55,551 bases of DNA from Bacteroidaceae bacterium (GTDB taxonomy: Bacteria; Bacteroidota; Bacteroidia; Bacteroidales; Bacteroidaceae), in NCBI GenBank assembly GCA_017616445.1, contig JAFZYE010000075.1, positions 1 through 55,551 of the forward strand. Direction: 5' to 3'. The stretch's first letter is position 1; the number at the start of each line of letters is the position of its first letter. Under the pieces are notes generated by a model. The model ran no database searches. It was not told where the DNA came from and worked only from the letters and a program-made list of their open reading frames with translations. Both the position numbers and the translations under genes were made by a program. Below, piece after piece: positions 1 through 6,823 of the stretch.

Positions 1-335
1 AAAGCAAACAATGTGTATAGTTTATCAAGAATAAAAAAGCTCTGCGGAGAAAAAACACTAAAAATACTTGAATGCGATGCATGCTCTGGTGAGAGCATCT
101 GTTCGAAGCCATCGTTCCAAGTTCTGTCTAAGCGAGCTTAACAGCCCTTAGCCTGATACCTACGAACAGCCTACGGCCTCGCATCACAGCCAAAATAAAA
201 ACAGTGCAAATCGAATGCAGAAGTCAAACTTGTTTGGGCTATGCTGAGATGCCGCCTGTTTTGCAGGAACTGAAAAAACAGTCACTTCGTTCAAAAACAC
301 CATGCGGCACGATGACATGCTTTTTGCCCTACTGT

Positions 336-372
336 CACCCCCGCCATAGAGGGAGGGGGCTTGGGGGGCGGG
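336..372. repeat. G/C-rich REP-like palindromic element
   Basis: C-runs followed by G-runs (five Cs, then a purine-rich centre, then GGGAGGGGGC and GGGGGGCGGG) form an imperfect palindrome in an otherwise A/T-richer spacer. Relatives of the same style occur at 30177-30211, 31998-32035 and 38563-38592. It resembles an interspersed intergenic element. Mobility is inferred only from recurrence. Confidence 0.5.
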
Positions 373-742
373 TCTGTTGTTTTTTACTTAGACAAGGGGG
401 TATCCCGTTGGGATGCAGATGAGGATGGAAGGCTGAGATAGGAGCTCGCTCATAAGCTCAGGATTACGGCCTCAGATGCAAAAGCTCGTAGAGCTACAGC
501 CTCGACTAAGCTGTTTTTCCTGTTTTTGTTTATAACAATTGACATCACAGGTTTTTACCAGTGATCCTAAAAACTACCATAGCTCAGAACGAATGCGAAA
601 CTTAAATAGCTACTGAGTCGTGGGACGATTCTTTGATTCGCTTTGAATCGGAAAATGGCGTAAACAACTTAGAAATGCAGCAATTCCGTCCATTTTTGGC
701 ATTTTTAACGTGTTTTCCGCACGTTTATTCAAAATAATTGTG

Positions 743-750
743 TAACTTTG
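743..750 (+). promoter_or_regulatory. -7 box of a short transcription unit
   Basis: TAACTTTG matches the Bacteroidetes -7 consensus TAnnTTTG. Transcription would start near 757, 23 nt before the small ORF at 780. A clear TTTG at the -33 position is not visible, so the promoter is weaker than the consensus. Confidence 0.55.
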
Positions 751-779
751 CCATCGTAATCATCAGATACGACAGCATT

Positions 780-830
780 ATGAGCGAGAAACAGAAGAAT
801 CAAGGGATGGTTCTTTGTGCTCCTCAGTAG
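780..830 (+). CDS. 16-codon small ORF, function unknown
   Basis: ATG to TAG encodes MSEKQKNQGMVLCAPQ. It lies 23 nt after the predicted transcription start and 53 nt before a strong terminator, so it fills the only open part of a roughly 160-nt transcript. Reading on past the amber codon, the frame stays open for 19 more codons and ends at a TGA inside the terminator stem (891-893). I recognise no family. It could be a leader peptide, a signalling peptide, or a chance ORF in a small RNA. Confidence 0.35.
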   Translation: MSEKQKNQGMVLCAPQ

Positions 831-882
831 ATTAAAGATATACCCGTGAGGGATTTTAGTTATTGGAATTCTATTTTTTTTC

Positions 883-918
883 GGAGCAGATGAGCAATCA
901 TCTGCTCCTCTGTTTTTT
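883..918 (+). terminator. Intrinsic terminator
   Basis: A perfect 11-bp stem (883-893 with 898-908) closes a GCAA tetraloop and is followed by TCTG and a run of seven T. This is one of the strongest terminators in the window. Confidence 0.85.
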
Positions 919-1057
919 TATAATGCATAATTCTTAATGCATAATAAGTTGATAGTTGACAATTGACAGTTTTTGGGGGTTCACTGGCGAAATCCTGTGT
1001 TGACAATTGATTGTTATAAGATAAAAAAGCTCTAAAGAGAAAAAAACATTAAAAATA

Positions 1058-1183
1058 CCTTTCAGATGACAAGCAACCTTTGGTCGCTTTGCAGAATTCG
1101 CCCGATGTGTTCATCGGTAAGTGAACTTCCCATGCCCACTTCGAGCGTCCTCTGCTTCCTTACAGGGTATGTCATCTTCAAGG
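1058..1183. other. Possible structured RNA segment
   Basis: The ends can pair as CCTT, a 2x2 internal loop, then AGATGACA (1058-1071) with TGTCATCT, the loop and AAGG (1170-1183). Inside is a perfect hairpin, CCGATG-TGTT-CATCGG (1102-1117). No promoter with a good -7 box is seen directly upstream, so transcription is unproven. Confidence 0.3.
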
Positions 1184-1326
1184 CAAAAATAAGAAAAAGT
1201 GGGTGTTCTCAGAAAAACACTTGACATCACAGTTTTCATCTGCACCGTAGTCGCAAAAAAGTGGTGAAAAATGAGATTTCGGCAATAAACGTGGACGTTT
1301 TCCGTAAAAATTGATAAACTTTTGTC

Positions 1327-1397
1327 AAAATATTTGCGTGAGTCAATCGGTTTTTATATATTTGCAGCGAATTTTTAGGCACTCACGCAAATATTTT
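1327..1397. promoter_or_regulatory. Perfect 17-bp inverted repeat bracketing a promoter
   Basis: The left arm 1327-1343 and right arm 1381-1397 are exact reverse complements (key words AAAATATTTGCGTGAGT and ACTCACGCAAATATTTT), separated by 37 bp. The left arm contains the TTTG -33 box, the -7 box lies between the arms, and the right arm falls in the 5' leader, ending 10 bp before the ATG. Because the transcript starts inside, the pair acts as DNA rather than as an RNA hairpin. It may be an operator or a recombination site. Confidence 0.8.
1333..1364 (+). promoter_or_regulatory. Promoter of the ATPase-TOPRIM operon
   Basis: TTTG at 1333-1336 and TATATTTG at 1357-1364 are spaced by exactly 20 bp, a full Bacteroidetes promoter. 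The start site should be near 1371, giving a leader of about 37 nt. Confidence 0.8.
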
Positions 1398-1407
1398 AAC
1401 TTGAGTT

Positions 1408-2637
1408 ATGAGAATAGACGGATTTAAGGTGGATGGTATTGCCAACATTGAGCATGTACACCTGAGGATTGAGGACCTGTGCGCTCTGATTGCTCCCAAC
1501 GGTTATGGTAAGAGCAATGTACTCAGGGCTATTGAGTTTGGAGTGAGGTTTCTTTCTGCTGATGAGGCAGAGAGAAGGCAGATGCTGGGCGGTCGTTGGA
1601 TGTCGATAAACACGGCCATCTATGGCAAAGATTTCTCGTTTGAGATTTCTGGTCGCATCAGCGTTGATGGCGAAGAGCAGCAGTTCGTTTATTCCTATCA
1701 GCTGGCATGGGCTCGTGAAGGCAAAGAGGGGTGCGTGCTTGCTGAAGGTCTGAAGATGAAGCGCTCTACTGACCAACGATACCGTCAGCTGATTAATCGC
1801 ACAGAGACGGAGAATTGTCTGATAGTGCCCTCTGCTGCCGGACGATGCAACAAGCCGTTCGACGTGCCTGCCAATCAATTGGCGTTGTCGGCTATTGCCC
1901 GTTCTTCGGCGATGTTCCTTAATGGCGTAACCAATCAGATATACGGCATTCAGGTGCCTAATTTGGAAACGCTCGACAATCCTGAGTCGTACTTCTCTGT
2001 GGGTGGCGGCAAAGGCATCCAGATACTTGGCGGCATGACGCTGAGCGAATATCTGTATCGATTGAAGACTGAGGATGAAGGAAACTACAGCATTCTCGTG
2101 GATGGGCTGATGCAGCTGATTCCCAATATGGAGGAGTTCAGTCCTGAGGTGGTCAGCCTGCCTGGAGGACAGCAAATTTATGACGTCAGAATCAAAGAGA
2201 AGTTCTGTGCACGGCCTACCACCATCGCCCAATTGTCGTGCGGCAGCAAGCGAATGATATTCCTGTTTACCCTGTGCATAGCTGCGAGAAGGCAGAACGT
2301 TCCCATGATTATGCTTGAGGAACCTGAGAACTCCGTTCATCCACGGATGATTGAGAACCTGCTGCTGACGATGCAGAACTATGCAGAGGATACGAAAATT
2401 CTGATGACCAGTCATTCGCCTTATCTGATGCGTTATCTGAAGCCCAGTCAGATGTACTTCGGCTTACCAAAGAACGACGGTTTGGCTCACTTCGCACAGG
2501 TTGACCCATCGAAACTGAAGTATCTGTATAAATATGCCGGCGACATGGAACTGACATTTGGTGAGTATATGTTCGACTTTATGCTCGATGTCGAGAATGA
2601 CAGCGAGAAAATGGAAAAGTTCTTCATTCAGGAGTAG
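1408..2637 (+). CDS. AAA/ABC-type ATPase, OLD/PARIS-like
   Basis: A 409-residue P-loop ATPase of the AAA_21/AAA_15 (SMC/OLD-like) class. Visible motifs are a Walker A at 29-37 (APNGYGKSN, with Ala in place of the usual first Gly), an ABC-type signature LSCGSKR at 276-282, a Walker B IMLEEPE at 301-307 followed by NSVHP, and an H-loop TSHSP around His336. Proteins of this class pair with TOPRIM or other nucleases in anti-phage systems (OLD, PARIS, Gabija-type). The next gene, 4 bp downstream, encodes a TOPRIM-like protein. The ATG at 1408 follows its promoter closely. The family is clear. The defence role is inferred from the partner gene; I cannot assign a named system. Confidence 0.85.
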   Translation: MRIDGFKVDGIANIEHVHLRIEDLCALIAPNGYGKSNVLRAIEFGVRFLSADEAERRQMLGGRWMSINTAIYGKDFSFEISGRISVDGEEQQFVYSYQLAWAREGKEGCVLAEGLKMKRSTDQRYRQLINRTETENCLIVPSAAGRCNKPFDVPANQLALSAIARSSAMFLNGVTNQIYGIQVPNLETLDNPESYFSVGGGKGIQILGGMTLSEYLYRLKTEDEGNYSILVDGLMQLIPNMEEFSPEVVSLPGGQQIYDVRIKEKFCARPTTIAQLSCGSKRMIFLFTLCIAARRQNVPMIMLEEPENSVHPRMIENLLLTMQNYAEDTKILMTSHSPYLMRYLKPSQMYFGLPKNDGLAHFAQVDPSKLKYLYKYAGDMELTFGEYMFDFMLDVENDSEKMEKFFIQE

Positions 2638-2641
2638 TACG

Positions 2642-3259
2642 ATGGTGAAGCAAAACGAGAATTGTAAGGTACAAGTGGTACTGTTCGTGGAGGGTGATAC
2701 CGATGAAGTGCTGTTCAAGGCTCTCATCGATTATTACAAGGGTATTAGCATGACGGAGTTGAATCCTTGCAAGATCTGCAATTTGAGAGGCGTTACACGC
2801 TATACCAGCAAACTGATAGCCAAACTACAGAACGAACTTATTCCTGACTCGCGTAAAGGCGGATACAAGATTCAAACCGTATGCTGTTCATACGATACAG
2901 ACATCTTTGAGGTCAGAAATCCATTGATGGTCAATTGGGATTCACTTCGCAAAACCGTAAAGCGGATGGGTATCAACGACTTTATCCAGCTGGGCATTAG
3001 GAGCAGTATTGAGGACTGGATACTATGCGACATGGAGGGTATTTGCCGTTATCTGAAGTTGAAATCTGTTCCAAAATCTCTGAAAGGCAATGATGGTAAT
3101 GCCAAACTGAACGACCTCTATGGCAAGGTGAGAAGAGCGTATCTGAAAGGGTACCAAACAAAGGAACTCATAGCGGCTCTTGACATGGCTGTGATTAGAA
3201 ATAAGAATAAGGACGCTTTGAAGGACTTGGAGGCGGCACTGAATGTAAATAATTACTAA
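2642..3259 (+). CDS. TOPRIM-like putative nuclease (DUF4276/RloB-like)
   Basis: A 205-residue protein with the TOPRIM-type acidic pattern: FVEGDTDEVLF at 15-25 (Glu17), a hydrophobic strand then SYDTD at 83-87 (Asp85, Asp87), and SSIEDWIL at 121-128, reminiscent of the E-W element of RloB/DUF4276 proteins. TOPRIM domains in OLD- and AriB-type proteins cleave nucleic acids. The ATG at 2642 is chosen because it lies 4 bp after the ATPase stop; an in-frame upstream start at 2558 would overlap the ATPase and add unrelated residues. The gene is co-transcribed with the ATPase. The nuclease assignment rests on motifs only. Confidence 0.7.
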   Translation: MVKQNENCKVQVVLFVEGDTDEVLFKALIDYYKGISMTELNPCKICNLRGVTRYTSKLIAKLQNELIPDSRKGGYKIQTVCCSYDTDIFEVRNPLMVNWDSLRKTVKRMGINDFIQLGIRSSIEDWILCDMEGICRYLKLKSVPKSLKGNDGNAKLNDLYGKVRRAYLKGYQTKELIAALDMAVIRNKNKDALKDLEAALNVNNY

Positions 3260-3362
3260 ATTATGCGCCATGAAGGTAGATTTCATACATTCCACAGAGG
3301 GACAGGTGAGATAAAGTTTAGGATGAGGGCAATAAATTCGTGGTTTTTACGTTTAGTGTAGT

Positions 3363-4109
3363 ATGAAGTTTAAATATGTGACACATTTCCTTGCGTGCCT
3401 GATGGCTATCATGGCATGGTTTGCTCCTGCGTGTCTGATGACGGAGGAGGGTGCGGCCTATGCTCAACCGCGTAAGGTGATGAACCGTCCTTATATCGAT
3501 CAGCGACCATATCATTATGGTTTCCATGCTGGATTGCATGTGCAGGATATTGAGTTTACGAACAACGGATATGTCGATGCGAACGGGAATCAGTGGTTTG
3601 CGGATGTGCCAAACTACGATCCTGGTTTCACCGTGGGCATACTGGGTGAGCTGAAGTTGCATAACAACATCGCATTGCGTGTGATTCCTTCGATGCATTT
3701 CGGTGAGAAGAACACTTGGTTCTACAACCAGACGACGGGGGAGCACCAGATTCAGAACATGAAATCGACCTATATCTCAGTCCCGATTGACCTGAAGTTC
3801 TCGGCTGAGCGATTCAACAACTACCGCCCTTACGTGATGTGTGGCGTGAATCCGATGTATGACCTGACGGTGAAGAAGCAGCGTAACTTATTGTTGCGTC
3901 CGTTCGACTGTTTCCTCGAGGTGGGTCTTGGTTGTGACTTCTACCTGCCTTATTTCAAGTGTATTCCTGAACTGAAATTCTGTTTCGGCTTGCTGGATAT
4001 CATCAACAAGAAACGTAAGGACCTGACTGATTCTGCGCAGATGAACTTTACGCAGGGTGTGGATAAGGGACAGAATAAGATGATTGTGTTGACGCTGTAT
4101 ATTGAATAA
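3363..4109 (+). CDS. porT: PorT-family outer-membrane beta-barrel protein
   Basis: A 248-residue protein with an N-terminal signal sequence (hydrophobic 8-24; cleavage probably near the Ala-rich AAYAQ at 31-35), then alternating beta strands with aromatic girdles and the ending IVLTLYIE typical of a barrel's last strand. The pattern (YHYGFHAGLH..., PGFTVGILGELKL, YISVPIDLKF, YRPYVMCGVN) matches the PorT family, an outer-membrane component needed for type IX secretion in Porphyromonas. Many PorT-like barrels exist, so the gene symbol is moderately safe only. It stands alone between the ATPase cassette and a convergent glycosidase gene. Confidence 0.7.
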   Translation: MKFKYVTHFLACLMAIMAWFAPACLMTEEGAAYAQPRKVMNRPYIDQRPYHYGFHAGLHVQDIEFTNNGYVDANGNQWFADVPNYDPGFTVGILGELKLHNNIALRVIPSMHFGEKNTWFYNQTTGEHQIQNMKSTYISVPIDLKFSAERFNNYRPYVMCGVNPMYDLTVKKQRNLLLRPFDCFLEVGLGCDFYLPYFKCIPELKFCFGLLDIINKKRKDLTDSAQMNFTQGVDKGQNKMIVLTLYIE

Positions 4110-4110
4110 A

Positions 4111-4193
4111 GTTGATAGTTTATAGTTTATAGTCAGTTTATAGAGTTGATAGTTTAAAGTTGATAAACTCCTAACTCCTAACTCCTAACTTTA
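4111..4193. repeat. Heptamer array (GTTGATA / GTTTATA / AACTCCT units)
   Basis: The spacer after porT is built almost entirely of 7-bp words: GTTGATA, GTTTATA twice, later GTTGATA, GTTTAAA, GTTGATA, then AACTCCT three times. The same words recur at other loci (27686, 39700, 18905, 20415). Confidence 0.75.
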
Positions 4194-4199
4194 AAAAAC

Positions 4200-5963
4200 C
4201 TATTCCAGATATTTGCTGAAGTCGACGATGTGGATTTCGGTCGATTTCTTTTCTTTCTTGGGCTTCTCGACTTTCACTTTTTCCTCTTTCACCTTCACTT
4301 CTTTCACTTTCACCTCTTTCTCTTTTACGGGCTTTTCGACCTTCACTTTTTCTGGTTTGACGGTCTTCACCTTTGGTGTCTTGGTCTTTTGGGCTTTCTT
4401 CGACTGCTTCGATGAGGTCTCGGCTGATGTGCCTGCGAAGTGGCGGCGTACAGCTGCCATGATGGCTTCGTGTGAGGGACGTGAGGTGATGTTGGAGATT
4501 TCCTGAACAGGGGCACTCTCGTTGCCGAAGCGGTCGGTAGCGGTCACAGCGTAGAAGCTCTTGGTGAGGGCTCGACCTGCTATCTGGTAGCTGGTGGTGG
4601 GGATGCGTTGTGCCAGAAGGTTCTCAGCTTTGGTGATGTCAACAGGGTAGATATTGCTGCCGTAGATGTTGAAGTGGACGGTTTGCCAACGGCCTTCGGT
4701 CATCGGCTCACGGAAGTTCCAGTGGATGACACCGTCCTTGTAGAAGAGGTCGGTGGGCTGTGTGGGTGCGATGGTGTCGGACGACCAGGTCATTCGCGTG
4801 GTGAGTGCAGGGTAGGGGAAGAACTCCTCGCAGGTGGTGTCGTAGATGCCTTTCTGGTTGCGTGTGAGGTAGTCGCTACGATAGAATGCGATGCCTCCCA
4901 TGCCTGAATTGCGGGCTGCATGCATCTCTGCGCGTACATCGTTGAGTTGCCACTTGCCTTCGCGTGGATCGAGGAAGTAGATGCCAAGTCCGGCTGCGAT
5001 GGGATGTCCGTAGCGGTTCTCGGCCCAGTCGTAGACGAAGGGGTAGAAGTGGTCGCCCTGAAAGTACATCATGGGGAAAAGCAAGTCTTGTATGTTGTCG
5101 CGCAACCATGCTTGCGGATCTTGGTACACACCGTCGTAGCAGTCCCAGCCGCCAGAGCGGTAGCGGGTCATGCTGCGGTACTTGCCGATGGGGCTGCTGC
5201 TGAGTTTCACCCAAGGCTTGACAGCTTTCACCACATCGTGTACACGACGGACGATGCGGGTGATGTTGTCACGTTTCCAGTCGGCTTTCGTCATGCCTGA
5301 TGATGCCTTGTAGAGGTTGTCGTCGCTGAACCGGTATTGGCTCTCCGGATAGCGGATGTAGTCGAGGTTGATGCCGTCCACGTCGTAGCGCTCAACAATT
5401 TCGCGTGCAATCGAGGCGATGTAGTCAGCTGTGCCTGGCTGTCCTGGTATCATGAACACCTCGCCGCCTACGGTCTTGGTGAGGTTGGCATGATGGCGTG
5501 TGACGGACATGGTGCCGTAGGAACGCTGGCGCTGTGCTGTTCCCAATGGAATGCTGACGAGCCATGTATGCAGCTCCATACCGCGACGGTGGCACTCCTC
5601 AATGGCGAAAGCCAGCGGGTCGTAGCTGGGTGCACGTCCAGCACGTCCGGTGATGGTCTCGTCCCATGTCTCGATGTCGGAAGGATAGATGACGCTTCCT
5701 CGGATGCGGGTCTGCAGGATGACTACGTTGATGTTAGCTCGCTGCAGTTTGTCGAGGATGGCGATGAGCTCCTGTTTCTGTCGCTCTGTGCTCGTGGCGT
5801 CAGTCGCTTTGGTGCGTGGCCAGTCGATTCCTCCGATGGTGGCTAACCACACCGCACGCTCCTCACGTTTTGGCCAGTTGACATCGAAGATGTTCTGTGC
5901 CGATGCGACCATTGAGAGCATGAAAAGTACCAATATTAATATGTCGTTTGCAAACTTTCGCAC
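4200..5963 (-). CDS. GHL10 (PF02638-type) glycoside hydrolase-like protein
   Basis: A 587-residue secreted protein. Signal peptide 1-22 (cut after ASA). The TIM-barrel GHL10 domain spans about 30-390, with hallmark segments REERAVWLAT, TRIRGSVIYPS, ELHTWLVSIP, DGINLDYIRYP and FPMMYFQGDHFYPF. A fibronectin-like segment follows (about 395-495). The last 70 residues are a Lys/Glu/Val-rich repeat (VKVEKP, VKEKEVKVKE) ending IHIVDFSKYLE. Relatives are predicted to act on peptidoglycan or other glycans; the substrate is unknown. The start is a GTG: no in-frame ATG precedes the signal peptide. A minus-strand TACCTTTG box at 6017-6024 fits as its promoter. Confidence 0.8.
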   Translation of the reverse strand: MRKFANDILILVLFMLSMVASAQNIFDVNWPKREERAVWLATIGGIDWPRTKATDATSTERQKQELIAILDKLQRANINVVILQTRIRGSVIYPSDIETWDETITGRAGRAPSYDPLAFAIEECHRRGMELHTWLVSIPLGTAQRQRSYGTMSVTRHHANLTKTVGGEVFMIPGQPGTADYIASIAREIVERYDVDGINLDYIRYPESQYRFSDDNLYKASSGMTKADWKRDNITRIVRRVHDVVKAVKPWVKLSSSPIGKYRSMTRYRSGGWDCYDGVYQDPQAWLRDNIQDLLFPMMYFQGDHFYPFVYDWAENRYGHPIAAGLGIYFLDPREGKWQLNDVRAEMHAARNSGMGGIAFYRSDYLTRNQKGIYDTTCEEFFPYPALTTRMTWSSDTIAPTQPTDLFYKDGVIHWNFREPMTEGRWQTVHFNIYGSNIYPVDITKAENLLAQRIPTTSYQIAGRALTKSFYAVTATDRFGNESAPVQEISNITSRPSHEAIMAAVRRHFAGTSAETSSKQSKKAQKTKTPKVKTVKPEKVKVEKPVKEKEVKVKEVKVKEEKVKVEKPKKEKKSTEIHIVDFSKYLE

Positions 5964-6016
5964 AATGAAAAATGTAATAATTTAAAAATGTAATAATGTA
6001 AAAATGAAATTTAGTG

Positions 6017-6024
6017 CAAAGGTA
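6017..6024 (-). promoter_or_regulatory. -7 box for the GHL10 gene
   Basis: On the minus strand this reads TACCTTTG; transcription would begin near 6010, about 47 nt before the GTG at 5963. The region 20 bp upstream is a heptamer array rather than a clear TTTG. Confidence 0.6.
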
Positions 6025-6029
6025 CAAAT

Positions 6030-6057
6030 AATTTATAATTTATAATTTATAATTTAC
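6030..6057. repeat. Heptamer array AATTTAT x4
   Basis: Four tandem AATTTAT units (the last AATTTAC) lie exactly between the divergent -7 boxes at 6017-6024 and 6068-6075. Gain or loss of a unit would shift the spacing upstream of both promoters by 7 bp. Confidence 0.8.
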
Positions 6058-6067
6058 AATAAATTCT

Positions 6068-6075
6068 TATCTTTG
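6068..6075 (+). promoter_or_regulatory. -7 box for the 6098 operon
   Basis: TATCTTTG matches TAnnTTTG. The start site would be near 6082, 16 nt before the ATG at 6098. Confidence 0.65.
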
Positions 6076-6097
6076 CACCATAATTTTATAACAAAGC

Positions 6098-6295
6098 ATG
6101 AAGAAATCCATTTGGCTACCCATACTCCTCTTCTGCGCAGGGGCCGGTGTCTATATATACTCAGGAATCGAGTACAATGCTTGGGTGGAGAATATCACCT
6201 TGATGATTGTCGATGTGGTCATCGTGGTGCTGCTCCATTTTGCGCTGAAGAAGAAGGAAGCGTACGAGGATGAACGAAACGGGAAAACAAAATAG
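6098..6295 (+). CDS. Small two-helix membrane protein, unknown
   Basis: A 65-residue protein with two hydrophobic helices (about 5-24 and 33-51) and a charged C-terminus (KKKEAYEDERNGKTK). I recognise no family. It starts 16 nt after the predicted transcription start and ends 3 bp before the beta-barrel gene at 6299, so the two form an operon. A second possible frame starting at 6073 overlaps the promoter and is not preferred. Confidence 0.65.
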   Translation: MKKSIWLPILLFCAGAGVYIYSGIEYNAWVENITLMIVDVVIVVLLHFALKKKEAYEDERNGKTK

Positions 6296-6298
6296 ACT

Positions 6299-6778
6299 AT
6301 GAAGAAATTTGTATTGCTGGTGTTGCTCACAGTAGCAACCACAAGTGCTTTCGCACAGTTTGAGAAAGGAACAAAGTATGTAGGCGCATCGCTTACTGGT
6401 TTGAACATGGCCATCAACGACCGTCAACATTTCTCTTTCGGTCTTGATGCCAAGGCGGGCTACTTCATCAAGAACTACTGGATGGTGGAAGGTACATTTG
6501 GCTGGCACACCTCGAGAACTCATCTCGACCGCTGCCAGATTGGTGCCAAGCTGCGCTACGCACAGGTAGAGAACGGACTGTACTACGCTTGCGGATTGAA
6601 GTACATCCATGAGCGTAAGAGTTTCAACGACTTGCAGCTCACTCCTGAACTGGGTTATTGCTACTACCTCAACCACTACATCTCAGTCGAGCCAGCTGTG
6701 TACTACGACATGAGTTTCACAGACTTCTCGAAGAAAAGCGAGGTTGGACTGAAAGTAGGAATCGGAATCTATTTCTAA
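6299..6778 (+). CDS. Outer-membrane beta-barrel protein
   Basis: A 159-residue protein: signal peptide 1-19 (cut at AFAQ), then about eight amphipathic beta strands and a terminal strand ending KVGIGIYF, whose final Phe is the classical barrel signature. This is the size of OmpX/OprF-like 8-stranded porins (OMP_b-brl family). It follows the small membrane protein in one operon and ends at a bidirectional terminator. A specific ligand cannot be given. Confidence 0.75.
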   Translation: MKKFVLLVLLTVATTSAFAQFEKGTKYVGASLTGLNMAINDRQHFSFGLDAKAGYFIKNYWMVEGTFGWHTSRTHLDRCQIGAKLRYAQVENGLYYACGLKYIHERKSFNDLQLTPELGYCYYLNHYISVEPAVYYDMSFTDFSKKSEVGLKVGIGIYF

Positions 6779-6790
6779 AACTTAAACAAA

Positions 6791-6820
6791 AGAATGAGGA
6801 TGCGACCGCATCCTCATTCT
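6791..6820. terminator. Bidirectional terminator
   Basis: A perfect 13-bp stem (6791-6803 with 6808-6820) with loop GACC, flanked by short A and T runs, sits between the convergent beta-barrel and M64 peptidase genes and can serve both. Confidence 0.85.
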
Positions 6821-6823
6821 TTG

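Larger units (their letters stand above)
1..779. other. Gene-free stretch with repeats
   Basis: I see no credible protein gene here. The stretch holds a 7-bp hairpin (ATGCTCT/AGAGCAT near 79-96), a 12-bp palindrome at 225-236 (CAAACTTGTTTG), a G/C-rich palindromic element at 336-372 and the word TTGACATCACAG near 539. The sequence at about 27-66 recurs imperfectly at 1018-1058. A possible 72-codon frame at 204-422 has no family resemblance and runs through the repeat, so it is not called. Confidence 0.5.
757..918 (+). ncRNA. Candidate small RNA / sORF transcript
   Basis: The limits are set by the TAACTTTG box at 743-750 and the terminator at 883-918. The transcript is isolated: nothing is encoded upstream for 740 bp and the next gene has its own promoter at 1357. 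It may be a small RNA or an mRNA for the 16-residue peptide. Confidence 0.45.
831..1407. other. Gene-free stretch upstream of the ATPase cassette
   Basis: After the terminator come heptamer-type repeats (TGCATAA at about 922-945), then a second copy of the repeat seen at 27-66 (1018-1058). Next is a foldable segment at 1058-1183. The word TTGACATCACAG is repeated near 1219. The stretch ends with the promoter and inverted repeat of the ATPase operon. Confidence 0.5.

Noticed and set aside
1396-2415. 339-codon open frame antisense to the ATPase gene
   Set aside because: It is a shadow of the ATPase coding sequence. It has no domain pattern, and the sense frame carries all ATPase motifs.
2558-2641. 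Upstream start for the TOPRIM-like gene
   Set aside because: It overlaps the ATPase gene in another frame and adds low-complexity residues; the ATG 4 bp after the ATPase stop is more natural.
3270-3314. Fifteen-codon frame (MKVDFIHSTEGQVR) between the TOPRIM gene and porT
   Set aside because: No promoter or terminator delimits it and I recognise no family; too short to support without expression data.
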